DNA from: an uncultured Aquimarina sp.
GTDB taxonomy: Bacteria; Bacteroidota; Bacteroidia; Flavobacteriales; Flavobacteriaceae
Length of the DNA stretch: 64,000 bases
Direction of reading: 5' to 3'
Assembly (NCBI GenBank): GCA_947497175.1
Contig: CANMFM010000007.1
Span: 434,001-498,000, forward strand
The notes below the pieces were generated by a model. The model made no database searches and was not told where the DNA came from. It worked only from the letters and a program-made list of their open reading frames with translations. This document shows, in pieces, positions 53,949-62,396 of this stretch (positions within the stretch are counted from its first letter, which is position 1; the number at the start of each line of letters is the position of its first letter). Made by a program: the position numbers and the translations under genes.

Positions 53949-54725
53949 TTATCCAGCAATCATATATCCACCATCAGCGTTATACACACCACCTGTCATA
54001 TAAGAACCTGCATCAGATGCTAACAGGCAAACTACCCCCGCCATTTCTTCTGGCATCCCCATTCTGGCACTTGGTAATGTTTTTTCAATTTTATGAAGTA
54101 ACTGCTCATTTTGCCAAAGGGCAGCACTAAATTTGGTTTTGATCAGACCAGGGCACAAAACATTAGCGCGAATACCGTATTTTCCCCATTCTTTAGCTTG
54201 ATTTTTTGTAAGCATTAGTAACGCAGCTTTACTTGTACTGTATAATCCTAAGCCTGCTCCGGGATGTAGTGCTTCTACTGAGGCTATATTAATGATACTT
54301 CCTCCGCCGCGTTCTTTCATTGAAGATAGTGCTAAATTTGATAACATCCATGGTGCTTTCACATTGACATCCATAATCTTATCAAAAACACCTTCTTCTG
54401 CATCTTCAATAGGACCAAAAATCGGATTGATTGCCGCATTATTTACTAAGATATCGACACCTCCATAATGTGCTATTGTTTTTTGAATAAGATGTTCTCG
54501 TTGTTCGGCCTTACCAATATGACAAGCAATTCCAGTGGCTTCTAAATCAGCCTTTTTAAATTCTGCAACAACCTCATCTACTGCTTCCTGACTTCGACTA
54601 CTGATCACGACTTTGGCACCATGCTCTGCCAAACCTTGTGCGATTGCTTTTCCTATTCCTTTACTTGATCCGGTTACAACGGCTACTTTTCCTTCCAGAT
54701 TAAAGGATTGTTTAATACTATTCAT
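53949..54725 (-). CDS. SDR family oxidoreductase (LvaD-like position)
   Basis: A 258-residue classical SDR with TGSSKGIGKA, NNAAINP and YSTSK (GLYSTSKAALLM) intact. Its place beside the kinase and dehydrogenase parallels LvaD in the levulinate operon of Pseudomonas putida; that orthology is not proven. It would oxidise or reduce a hydroxyl/keto group of the acyl-CoA. Confidence 0.88.
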   Translation of the reverse strand: MNSIKQSFNLEGKVAVVTGSSKGIGKAIAQGLAEHGAKVVISSRSQEAVDEVVAEFKKADLEATGIACHIGKAEQREHLIQKTIAHYGGVDILVNNAAINPIFGPIEDAEEGVFDKIMDVNVKAPWMLSNLALSSMKERGGGSIINIASVEALHPGAGLGLYSTSKAALLMLTKNQAKEWGKYGIRANVLCPGLIKTKFSAALWQNEQLLHKIEKTLPSARMGMPEEMAGVVCLLASDAGSYMTGGVYNADGGYMIAG

Positions 54726-54752
54726 GTATGGGTTAGAGATTTATGATTTGAA

Positions 54753-56567
54753 TTAAATAAAAAGTTCTTTTTCTCCTGCTACAGTAAGCACTTCTTCATT
54801 CATTAAAACTTCTGCAAGACCAACAGTTTTTGGCAACTCGTATTTAAAAAAGAACCTCATTGCATGAATTTTACTTTCGTAGAAGTCTTCAGAATATTTT
54901 TTCTCCCCCTTAATCAGGGCTCCTTTAGCATGAATGCCGATATCCAACCATACCCATGCCATGGTAACAGTACTAAAGAATTCCATAAACGGTGTTGCAT
55001 CTGATAAAAATCGCTCATAGTCACCTTTTTGAGCAAAACCTACCAAAAAGCGTATCACTTTTTGCGTTAACTTAAGTTTTTCTGCTAGTGTGCTGGCGTA
55101 TATTTTAAGGTTATCATATTTTAAAGCTTCTTGTATACTTTGCATCACTTCTGCTGTTAAAAGCTCTAAGGCTTTACCATTTTCCATCAGTAATTTTCTA
55201 CCCAATAAATCTTGTGATTGTATCCCTGTTGTTCCTTCATAAATCGGAAAAATACGAATATCTCTATGATACTGTTGCAGAATAAAATCTGAACAGAACC
55301 CATATCCTCCGAGTACTTGCAACCCGTTAGAAACTGCTTGCGCTCCCATCTCTGAAGGATACGTTTTTACCATTGGAATAATTAGTTCTAATAATAAAGC
55401 GTACTTTTCCTTTTCGGAAGGATCCTGAATCGTTTCTTTGAGATCATAGTATTTTGAAGCTAATAACACCAAACTTAAAGAGCCCTCTGATACTACTTTT
55501 TGTTGTAATAGCATTCTACGCACATCTGGGTGATTAATAATTAAAGTCTGCCCGGTTTCAACATCTTTCTTTCCAGAACTTGTTAGTTTACGCCCTTGTG
55601 GTCGTTCTTTTGCATATTGTAGTGAAGCATGATATGCCGCTGAAGCAATTGCCGCTGCTCCTCGACCCACAGCGATACGAGCGCCATTCATCATTAAAAA
55701 CATATATTTTAATCCTTGATGGGCCTCACCAACTAACCAACCCTGACAATCATCTGCATCACCAAACCCCAGATGGGTTGTGCAATATCCTCGCTGTCCT
55801 AATTTTTGAAAATCGGCAACTGTAGTAACATCATTTGTGGTTAACCCTCCTTTGCCATCGGGTCGCTTTTTTGGCACAACAAATAACGAAATCCCTTTGG
55901 TACCTGCGGGAGCACCTTCGATACGAGCTAATACCAGATGTACAAAGTTATCAGCATATTGATGGTCGCCACCAGAGATAAATATTTTTTGACCAGAAAT
56001 TTTATAGTACCCCTTTTCTGTAGGCACTGCTTTTGTTACTACGTCTGATAAAGAACTACCCGCTTGCGGTTCGGTAAGACACATTGTGCCTCCCCAGTCT
56101 CCTGAAATCATATGAGGCACGTACATCTCGTTAAGTTCTTTACTACCAAAATGCACTATCAATTCGGCTGCACCAAGAGTAAGCCCTACATAGCCTGGTA
56201 AATGATTATTTGCCGCATCTTGTATAAACGCCGAAGCTGTATACGCCATCATTGGCATTTGCAAGCCTCCGGCATCATAATTAAAAGTACCAGAAATGAG
56301 TCCCATCTCTCCTCCTTTCTTCATCATCACTTCTACTTGTTTATGTACAATTACAGTACCCTCTTTATAATAAGCAGGGTTCTCGTCCATTTCTTTAATA
56401 TACGGAAAAAGCTCTCTGTCTGAGAATTCTTTAACAGAATCTAAAAACATGTCTAAAGATGCTGCATCATGATCAGCAAAACGATCTTGCTGTAATACTT
56501 CTTCTAATTGATGAACATCGTATAAAAGATACTTTAGAGTTTCAAAATCTATATATTCATTGGCCAT
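54753..56567 (-). CDS. Acyl-CoA dehydrogenase with C-terminal extension
   Basis: A 604-residue acyl-CoA dehydrogenase of the long (about 600-residue) type: MCLTEPQAGSSLSDV in the FAD/substrate region, VQVLGGYGFCSDFILQQYHRDIRIFPIYEGTTGIQSQDLLGRKLL with the EGTTGIQ motif, and about 130 extra helical residues after it. It oxidises acyl-CoA to 2-enoyl-CoA, with electrons passing to ETF. First gene of the catabolic cluster; a 20-bp palindrome is 65 bases upstream of its ATG. Confidence 0.92.
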   Translation of the reverse strand: MANEYIDFETLKYLLYDVHQLEEVLQQDRFADHDAASLDMFLDSVKEFSDRELFPYIKEMDENPAYYKEGTVIVHKQVEVMMKKGGEMGLISGTFNYDAGGLQMPMMAYTASAFIQDAANNHLPGYVGLTLGAAELIVHFGSKELNEMYVPHMISGDWGGTMCLTEPQAGSSLSDVVTKAVPTEKGYYKISGQKIFISGGDHQYADNFVHLVLARIEGAPAGTKGISLFVVPKKRPDGKGGLTTNDVTTVADFQKLGQRGYCTTHLGFGDADDCQGWLVGEAHQGLKYMFLMMNGARIAVGRGAAAIASAAYHASLQYAKERPQGRKLTSSGKKDVETGQTLIINHPDVRRMLLQQKVVSEGSLSLVLLASKYYDLKETIQDPSEKEKYALLLELIIPMVKTYPSEMGAQAVSNGLQVLGGYGFCSDFILQQYHRDIRIFPIYEGTTGIQSQDLLGRKLLMENGKALELLTAEVMQSIQEALKYDNLKIYASTLAEKLKLTQKVIRFLVGFAQKGDYERFLSDATPFMEFFSTVTMAWVWLDIGIHAKGALIKGEKKYSEDFYESKIHAMRFFFKYELPKTVGLAEVLMNEEVLTVAGEKELFI

Positions 56568-56631
56568 GGTATAGCATTTTTAAAGGTGAGTATTAATCAT
56601 ACACTAAATTTCGTGAATATTTGACAGATTC

Positions 56632-56651
56632 TTATTAAACTAGTTTAATAA
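56632..56651. promoter_or_regulatory. 20-bp perfect palindrome, likely operator
   Basis: The half-site TTATTAAACT is repeated inverted without a gap to form a perfect 20-bp palindrome. It lies 65 bases before the first acyl-CoA dehydrogenase start codon. Perfect palindromes of this kind upstream of beta-oxidation genes are usually sites for TetR- or GntR-type regulators; no such regulator is encoded nearby, and the adjacent Crp/Fnr protein is an alternative binder. Confidence 0.55.
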
Positions 56652-56691
56652 ATATCATATTTTAGATTTCTCTTAACTTTTATTAAAAAAT

Positions 56692-56724
56692 AACAACACG
56701 TTGAGAGACTATAATAGTGTTGTT
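56692..56724 (-). terminator. Probable terminator after the Crp/Fnr gene
   Basis: AACAACAC at 56692-56699 pairs with GTGTTGTT at 56717-56724, and on the minus strand ATTTTTTAATA follows. The stem is 8 bp, the loop 17 bases. It lies about 100 bases after the Crp/Fnr stop, so that gene and the catabolic cluster are probably separate transcripts. Confidence 0.5.
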
Positions 56725-56819
56725 TCTTCTCTTTACTATTATACAGATAAGAAATAATAGCACACTACCTCGGGACTAACCCTAAGAGTATTTATAATAA
56801 TTCTTGAGTAAAACACTAC

Positions 56820-57395
56820 TTAACGCCCTTCACTTAATCTCTTTCTGATTTTTGAAAGGCCAACCGGAGTTAATCCAAGATACGAAGCTATTAAGTATTG
56901 GGGCACTCTTTGAAACAATGTAGGACGTTTTTCTAGTAATTGCAGATAACGTTCTTGATTAGATAGGTTTCTAAGTTGATTAATACGCTGAAAATTTATA
57001 ACAAACGTTCTTTGCATTGATAATCGACCAAAACGTTCTAATTGATGTGAATGATCAAATACTTTTTCAACATCTTTTTTTGAAATACTATAAACGATAG
57101 AATCCTCTAAAGCTTCTAAATAGGACTCGGATTGAATCTCTTGTATATAAGGGTATAGGTCAGTAAAAAAATAACCTTCGGTAAAAAACTCCATAACCTG
57201 TGCGGTTCCATCTTCTATAGTATAATAAGAAACACAACCCTGTTTCATAAAATAAAAATCACTTATATACCCTCCTGGTTTTAAAAGATATGCTCCCTTC
57301 TTTATGATTTTCTTCTTATAAAACTTAAGGCCATACTCCATATCCGAATCAGAGACATGCGTAAAGGATCGTATTGTTTTTTTTAGGTCTTCCAA
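56820..57395 (-). CDS. Crp/Fnr family regulator
   Basis: A 191-residue protein with a cyclic-nucleotide-binding beta-roll (KKGAYLLKPGGYISDFYFMKQGCVSYYTIEDGTAQVMEFFTEG) and a C-terminal helix-turn-helix (QYLIASYLGLTPVGLSKIRKRLSEG). The Arg and Glu that bind cAMP in E. coli Crp are not evident, and there is no cysteine cluster for iron-sulfur, so the ligand is unknown, as for most Bacteroidota members. It is directly before the acyl-CoA cluster and may regulate it. Confidence 0.85.
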   Translation of the reverse strand: MEDLKKTIRSFTHVSDSDMEYGLKFYKKKIIKKGAYLLKPGGYISDFYFMKQGCVSYYTIEDGTAQVMEFFTEGYFFTDLYPYIQEIQSESYLEALEDSIVYSISKKDVEKVFDHSHQLERFGRLSMQRTFVINFQRINQLRNLSNQERYLQLLEKRPTLFQRVPQYLIASYLGLTPVGLSKIRKRLSEGR

Positions 57396-57655
57396 AATAT
57401 GAGTTCTATTTTAAACGAAAAAACAAAATATTTTACTATTACAAAAGTAAATCCTTAGTCTTAAATCAACACGGTTCATACCTATATAATCGTACAATTA
57501 AAAAACATTACTGCAAATAATTAAAAATTGTGGATTTGTGTCATAAATATTTAACTTTTGTTCGTAGCTTTAAGCAACCGCATAGACAAAATTATATGTT
57601 TATGCCACAATCTGAATACTAACAAAATCGCCTATCCAATTTAATATTGGATTTT

Positions 57656-59539
57656 ATGGATACAATTAACATTTATCAAATATTAGGTTTCCTATTTCAG
57701 GGATTTGTAATTGCATCATTAATATTGCTTTTATTCCGCTTGCGCACCATTTTGGGGCTTGGTTTACTTTTTACATCGTTGGGGTTATTTCAGTTTATAC
57801 AGGTTTTTCTTGCTAGTACACTTTATTTCGAGGTTTCAGAGTATCTTGTTGTTTCACCAGGTTCGTCAATTTTATTTTCGGCTACTCTTTTTGCCGTACT
57901 CTTAATATATATCAAAGAAGATGCAATTACTGCCCGAAAATTGATTTATGCTTTAGTGATAGCAAATATTATTTTGTGCTTTCTATTGCTTTCTTTTCGT
58001 TTAAACATTGAAGGTTCCTATAGCTATAATCCTTTTGACATATCAACAGAATTCTTTTATACTAATGTAGCTGTTCTTTTTGTTGGAACAGCTATACTCT
58101 TTATTGACTCTATATTAATCATCTTTATATTTGAGTTTATTTCTAAACATATTACAAATTTATTTGTAAGAATCTTAATCACTATGATTTTGGTTTTAAG
58201 TTTTGATGCTATTGGTTTTTCGCTTGGGTCATTTTGGTATTTCGAAAATTTGCAACAAGTACTCTACTCGGGGTTAGTTTCAAAAATTTTTATGGCTTTA
58301 TTTTATAGTATTTTATTCACTATTTATCTGAAATACATTGAAAAAGAAACGTATCAAACCAATTATCTAAGTTTTAAAGATGTCTATCATTCTCTAACCT
58401 ATAAGCAAAAATTTGAAGTAGCAGAAAAAGCTATACAGCTTACCGAAAGCAGATATCACACCCTTACAAACCTGGTCCCCGTAGGTATTTTTATGACCCA
58501 GGCAGATGGTAAAACTACGTTTGTAAACCCAAAATGGTGCCACATATCAGGATTATCTCAGGAAGCAGCTTTAAATGATGGGTGGTTAAACGCTGTACAT
58601 CCCGATGATCGAAAAACACTTAAGCAAGGATGGTACGATGATGCTGAAAAAAGAAAGGATTCTGATGCCGAATACAGGTTTCTAAAGCCTGATGGTTCTG
58701 TGACCTGGGTATTAGGTCAGGCTATTCCGGAGTATAACGAAAAAAATCAAATTATCGGTTATGTAGGTACAATAACCGATATTACTGAAATTAAACTATA
58801 TGAGCAGGAGCTTAATCGTTTAAAAGAAAAAGCTGAAGAAAGTGATCGCCTAAAATCAGCTTTTCTTGCAAATATGAGTCATGAAATTCGTACTCCTATG
58901 AATGGAATATTAGGTTTAGCCGAACTATTGAAAGAGCCTAAACTTACAGGAGATGAGCAACAACTATATTTGGATCTCATTAAAGAAAGTGGAGCACGTA
59001 TGCTCAATATCATAAAGGATATTATTGACATTTCTAAAATCGAAGCAGATCAAGTCAAAGTTTTTGTGAGTGAGGTAAACATTAATGAACAAACCGAATA
59101 TCTGTATCATTTCTTTAAACCCGAAACCGATAAAAAAGGGATAACGCTAGAACTACATAATGATTTACACGAAGATCAAGCTATCATCAATACCGATAAA
59201 GAAAAATTTAATGCGATATTAACTAATTTGGTAAAAAATGCTATTAAATATACCGATTCCGGACGAATCGAATTTGGATATCATCTTAAAAAAAATCTCT
59301 TAGAATTTTATATAAAAGATACTGGTATGGGAATTGAAAAAAAACGCCAAAAAGCTATTTTTGAGCGTTTCGTACAAGCCGATATCGGTGATCGATATGC
59401 CCTAGAAGGAGCAGGTATAGGATTATCAATTGCAAAAGCTTATGTAGGAATGTTACACGGCGATATATGGTTAGAGAGTAAAAAAAACAAAGGCTCTACA
59501 TTTTATTTTACCATTCCTTATACGTTGTCAAAAAATTGA
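57656..59539 (+). CDS. Membrane PAS-domain histidine kinase (orphan)
   Basis: A 627-residue sensor kinase. About seven membrane helices (residues 1-225) form the input domain, then a PAS domain (about 262-380, LVPVGIFMTQADGKTTFVNPKWCHISG), HisKA with phospho-acceptor His409 (NMSHEIRTPMNGILG), and the HATPase domain (GTGMGIEKK...GAGIGLSIAKAYV). I start at ATG 57656; a TTG 9 bases upstream is less likely. No response regulator gene is adjacent, so its partner is elsewhere. The gap of 260 bases to the divergent Crp/Fnr gene holds the promoters. Confidence 0.9.
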   Translation: MDTINIYQILGFLFQGFVIASLILLLFRLRTILGLGLLFTSLGLFQFIQVFLASTLYFEVSEYLVVSPGSSILFSATLFAVLLIYIKEDAITARKLIYALVIANIILCFLLLSFRLNIEGSYSYNPFDISTEFFYTNVAVLFVGTAILFIDSILIIFIFEFISKHITNLFVRILITMILVLSFDAIGFSLGSFWYFENLQQVLYSGLVSKIFMALFYSILFTIYLKYIEKETYQTNYLSFKDVYHSLTYKQKFEVAEKAIQLTESRYHTLTNLVPVGIFMTQADGKTTFVNPKWCHISGLSQEAALNDGWLNAVHPDDRKTLKQGWYDDAEKRKDSDAEYRFLKPDGSVTWVLGQAIPEYNEKNQIIGYVGTITDITEIKLYEQELNRLKEKAEESDRLKSAFLANMSHEIRTPMNGILGLAELLKEPKLTGDEQQLYLDLIKESGARMLNIIKDIIDISKIEADQVKVFVSEVNINEQTEYLYHFFKPETDKKGITLELHNDLHEDQAIINTDKEKFNAILTNLVKNAIKYTDSGRIEFGYHLKKNLLEFYIKDTGMGIEKKRQKAIFERFVQADIGDRYALEGAGIGLSIAKAYVGMLHGDIWLESKKNKGSTFYFTIPYTLSKN

Positions 59540-59583
59540 ATTTTAATACGTTTCTAAATATCTTACAAACATACCAGAATAAA

Positions 59584-59709
59584 AAGAGACGGTCTAAAAA
59601 GTCATCATTCCAAGAGAAAGAAAGAAATCTGTTAAACTTAAGTCAGTAATAATCAGATGACTTTAAAACTAAAATTTTTTGGAATCATATTCTTTTTAGA
59701 CCGCCTCTT
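59584..59709. repeat. 126-bp imperfect palindrome, MITE-like
   Basis: The ends, 59584-59601 and 59692-59709, are 18-base inverted arms with one mismatch (AAGAGACGGTCTAAAAAG against its partner). The pairing continues inward: ATTCCAA at 59607-59613 with TTGGAAT at 59679-59685, and AAGTCA at 59640-59645 with TGACTT at 59658-59663. No coding capacity. It lies between two converging genes, so it could be a miniature transposable element now serving as a bidirectional terminator. No clear target-site duplication was seen. Confidence 0.55.
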
Positions 59710-59732
59710 CTTACGATATTATATTCTTACTA

Positions 59733-61049
59733 TTACGCTTCTATTCGTATAATTTTAGCTCCAATTGCACGTAAACGTTCATCAATGTTTTCATATCCTC
59801 GATCTATCTGTTCAATATTGTGTATTGTAGACGTGCCTTTGGCACTTAACGCTGCAATTAATAAAGATATACCCGCTCTAATATCAGGAGAAACCATCGT
59901 AGTAGCCTTTAATGTAGATTTAAAATCGTGCCCAATAATAGTTGCTCTATGAGGATCACATAAGATAATTTTTGCTCCCATATCGATTAACTTATCGACA
60001 AAAAACAAACGACTCTCGAACATTTTTTGATGCACCATTACCTCACCCCTTGCTTGCGTGGCTATTACCAGCACTATACTTAATAAATCTGGAGTAAATC
60101 CGGGCCAGGGAGCATCGGCTATTGTCATAAATGATCCATCAATATAACTCTCTATCTGGTACCCATCTTCATGAGCAGGGATGCAAATATCATCTCCAAC
60201 ACGTTCTAATGTAATTCCTAGTTTTCGAAAGGTATTGGGTATAATCCCCAAATTTTCCCAGCTAACATTTTTAATAGTAATCTCACTTTTTGTCATTGCC
60301 GCCAATCCGATCCATGATCCGATCTCAATCATGTCTGGCAGTATGCTGTGTTCGCAACCACCAAGATCTTCTACCCCTTCTATGGTTAATAAGTTTGATC
60401 CGACTCCGGCAATTTTTGCTCCCATTGAATTAAGCATCTTGCAAAGTTGTTGTAAATAAGGCTCGCAAGCGGCATTGTAAATGGTAGTAGTTCCTTTTGC
60501 AAGTACAGCAGCCATGACAATATTTGCGGTACCCGTAACAGAAGCTTCATCTAATAGCATATACGTCCCGGTTAATCCTTTTGGGGCTTCTACACCATAA
60601 AATCGTTCTTCTTTATTATACCTAAACTTTGCCCCGAGATTAATAAAACCTTCAAAATGAGTATCTAAACGTCTTCTTCCTATTTTATCACCACCCGGAC
60701 GTGGTATATAACCTTTTCCAAATCTTGCAAGTAATGGCCCTACAATCATTATAGATCCTCTTAATCCGCTTCCTTCTTTTTTGAACTGCTCGCTTTCGAG
60801 GTATTTTAAATTTAGCTCATCACTTTTAAAAGAATACTTTCCTTTTTCAAGTTTCTGTATTTTTACGCCAAGATTTCTAAGAATTTCTATTAATTTATTG
60901 ACATCCCGAATATCAGGAATGTTAGAAATTGTTACTTTTTCTGGAGTCAATAATACCGCACAAAGAATTTGTAGTGCTTCATTTTTGGCTCCCTGAGGAA
61001 TAATCTCCCCTTTGAGCTGGTGCCCTCCTTCTATTTGAAAAGTACCCAT
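59733..61049 (-). CDS. murA: UDP-N-acetylglucosamine 1-carboxyvinyltransferase
   Basis: A 438-residue MurA, which adds enolpyruvate to UDP-GlcNAc in the first committed step of peptidoglycan synthesis. Lys22-Asn23 (GAKNEA) are conserved. The loop that normally has the fosfomycin-binding Cys reads PRPGGDKIGRRRLDTH, with Asp121 in place of Cys115 of E. coli. This natural change still supports catalysis in other bacteria and gives intrinsic fosfomycin resistance. The DUF4290 gene lies 45 bases upstream on the same strand, a common pairing in Bacteroidota. Confidence 0.95.
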   Translation of the reverse strand: MGTFQIEGGHQLKGEIIPQGAKNEALQILCAVLLTPEKVTISNIPDIRDVNKLIEILRNLGVKIQKLEKGKYSFKSDELNLKYLESEQFKKEGSGLRGSIMIVGPLLARFGKGYIPRPGGDKIGRRRLDTHFEGFINLGAKFRYNKEERFYGVEAPKGLTGTYMLLDEASVTGTANIVMAAVLAKGTTTIYNAACEPYLQQLCKMLNSMGAKIAGVGSNLLTIEGVEDLGGCEHSILPDMIEIGSWIGLAAMTKSEITIKNVSWENLGIIPNTFRKLGITLERVGDDICIPAHEDGYQIESYIDGSFMTIADAPWPGFTPDLLSIVLVIATQARGEVMVHQKMFESRLFFVDKLIDMGAKIILCDPHRATIIGHDFKSTLKATTMVSPDIRAGISLLIAALSAKGTSTIHNIEQIDRGYENIDERLRAIGAKIIRIEA

Positions 61050-61094
61050 TTAGTTTTAATCATTAGTGGTTAATAATTGTAGCTTGGCAAGGAT

Positions 61095-61736
61095 TTAGTA
61101 GCGTTTTTTACCGCGGTTGCGATAATTCTTTTTCCCTGTATTTGTAGTATGTTTCTTCTTTTTCCCTCTAAGCAAATTTGAAGAATCTGTAAGATCTTCA
61201 CTACTACCTTTTAGATTAATTTTGCCATTACTCAATTCAAAAAGATGGTCAAAAATAACGCTATCTTCAACGGTATCTTTATTCCAGTTTAAATAACACT
61301 TTTTCATATGATTGGCAATCGTAAAGGTTAGTGCGGTTTTCAAATCACCATCTTCCCAGCTGTTTGCCACATCAATCATTCGCTTAATATTATTTCCGTA
61401 AAAACGATATTTAGGGAAATTCTGAGGGTAGTCTAACGGATCTGGCCGCTCCTGAAGTTTTTCTTTGGTTAAAACCGGAAATGGGGTATCAACGTCAAGT
61501 TTAAAATCACTAATAATAAACAATTGATCCCACAATTTATGCTGAAACTCTGGAACATCACGTAAATGCGGTTGTAGATTTCCCATTACTGCGATGATAG
61601 ATTTGGCAACCCTGTTACGTTCATTACGATCTTCAATTGCCACCGCATGGTTTATCATTTTCTGTAAATGACGTCCATACTCAGGTATGATGAGCTGTTC
61701 GCGCTCAGTATTATATTCTAAATTACTAATTTCCAT
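61095..61736 (-). CDS. DUF4290 domain protein
   Basis: A 213-residue protein of the DUF4290 family, recognised from LEYNTEREQLIIPEYGRHLQKMINHAVAIEDRNERNRVAKSII and the conserved link to murA. Helical, cytoplasmic, unknown function. The C-terminal 35 residues are very basic (KKKKHTTNTGKKNYRNRGKKRY), suggesting nucleic-acid or ribosome contact. Upstream of it are two 64-bp direct repeats. Confidence 0.88.
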   Translation of the reverse strand: MEISNLEYNTEREQLIIPEYGRHLQKMINHAVAIEDRNERNRVAKSIIAVMGNLQPHLRDVPEFQHKLWDQLFIISDFKLDVDTPFPVLTKEKLQERPDPLDYPQNFPKYRFYGNNIKRMIDVANSWEDGDLKTALTFTIANHMKKCYLNWNKDTVEDSVIFDHLFELSNGKINLKGSSEDLTDSSNLLRGKKKKHTTNTGKKNYRNRGKKRY

Positions 61737-61900
61737 AAATTATTTATAAATAAAAAGTGAAGTATTTTTTATGATAAAACCATAAATATAATTCGTTTTG
61801 CAAAATACTAAAATAAAATAAGTAAGAACCGTTTTTAAAAGTAAAATAAGAGGAATGCTCAATAAGACCAAAGTGTTTTCACTCCCTTAATACCGTATTA

Positions 61901-62028
61901 AACGCTCAATAACTCGTATAGTAACGCGCTAAAACCTATTCTTAACGTCTAAAATGCCGTCTCTAACGCCCAATAACCCGTATAGTAACACCCCAAAACG
62001 TTTTTTGAACGACCAAAAGGTCGTCTTA
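61901..62028. repeat. Two imperfect 64-bp direct repeats
   Basis: Unit 1 (61901-61964) and unit 2 (61965-62028) are adjacent. Their first 35 bases match at 30 positions (AACGCTCAATAACTCGTATA against AACGCCCAATAACCCGTATA and so on), and the following 29 bases match at about 19. A weaker, partial copy of the AATGCTCAATAA start lies at 61853-61864. In unit 2 the hairpin ACGACC-AAAA-GGTCGT at 62009-62024 is perfect. The block is unusually GC-rich for this genome and runs up to the stop of the DUF493 gene. Confidence 0.6.
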
Positions 62029-62310
62029 AAGAGATATAACCCCTTCTACTTTTAAAGCGACTTCTTTATATTTCAGAATTACCTCATCAGGATTTTTCAT
62101 ACGTACATTAATCGAGACACTGGTATATTTACCATTCTTAGATTTTTTTGTGCTAATCACAGCTCCAAGATTATCAAAAATAGCCTCAATCTGTTTGATT
62201 TTTGAAGTATCTGTAGGCACTATAAATTTATACAAATAGGCTGTTGGCCAAAGTGCTGTGTCTGACAATTGCACTTTTAATTTTTTATAAAACTCTTCAG
62301 GATCGCTCAT
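62026..62310 (-). CDS. DUF493 family protein
   Basis: A 94-residue protein of the DUF493 (YbeD-like) ferredoxin-like fold: EEFYKKLKVQLSDTALWPTAYLYKFIVPTD, then AIFDNLGAVISTKKSKNGKYTSVSINVRM. I start at ATG 62310 (MSDPEEF); the 23 codons before it are unrelated to the family. YbeD-type proteins are thought to be small regulators that bind other proteins. Function here unknown. Confidence 0.88.
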   Translation of the reverse strand: MSDPEEFYKKLKVQLSDTALWPTAYLYKFIVPTDTSKIKQIEAIFDNLGAVISTKKSKNGKYTSVSINVRMKNPDEVILKYKEVALKVEGVISL

Positions 62311-62396
62311 ATTCTTTGTAAAGCAAATTTTAGGCCAAAGATACGTGTTATGATTTATAAAACCACAGGGTAATGGCAAACAGTTACCGAATCTTT

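Noticed and set aside
57636..57650. CCAAT-N5-ATTGG dyad just before the histidine kinase start
   Set aside because: Short arms, and it overlaps the translation start region; no reason to prefer an operator.
62311..62379. 23-codon extension of the DUF493 gene
   Set aside because: The added residues look unlike the family, which begins near MSDPEEF.
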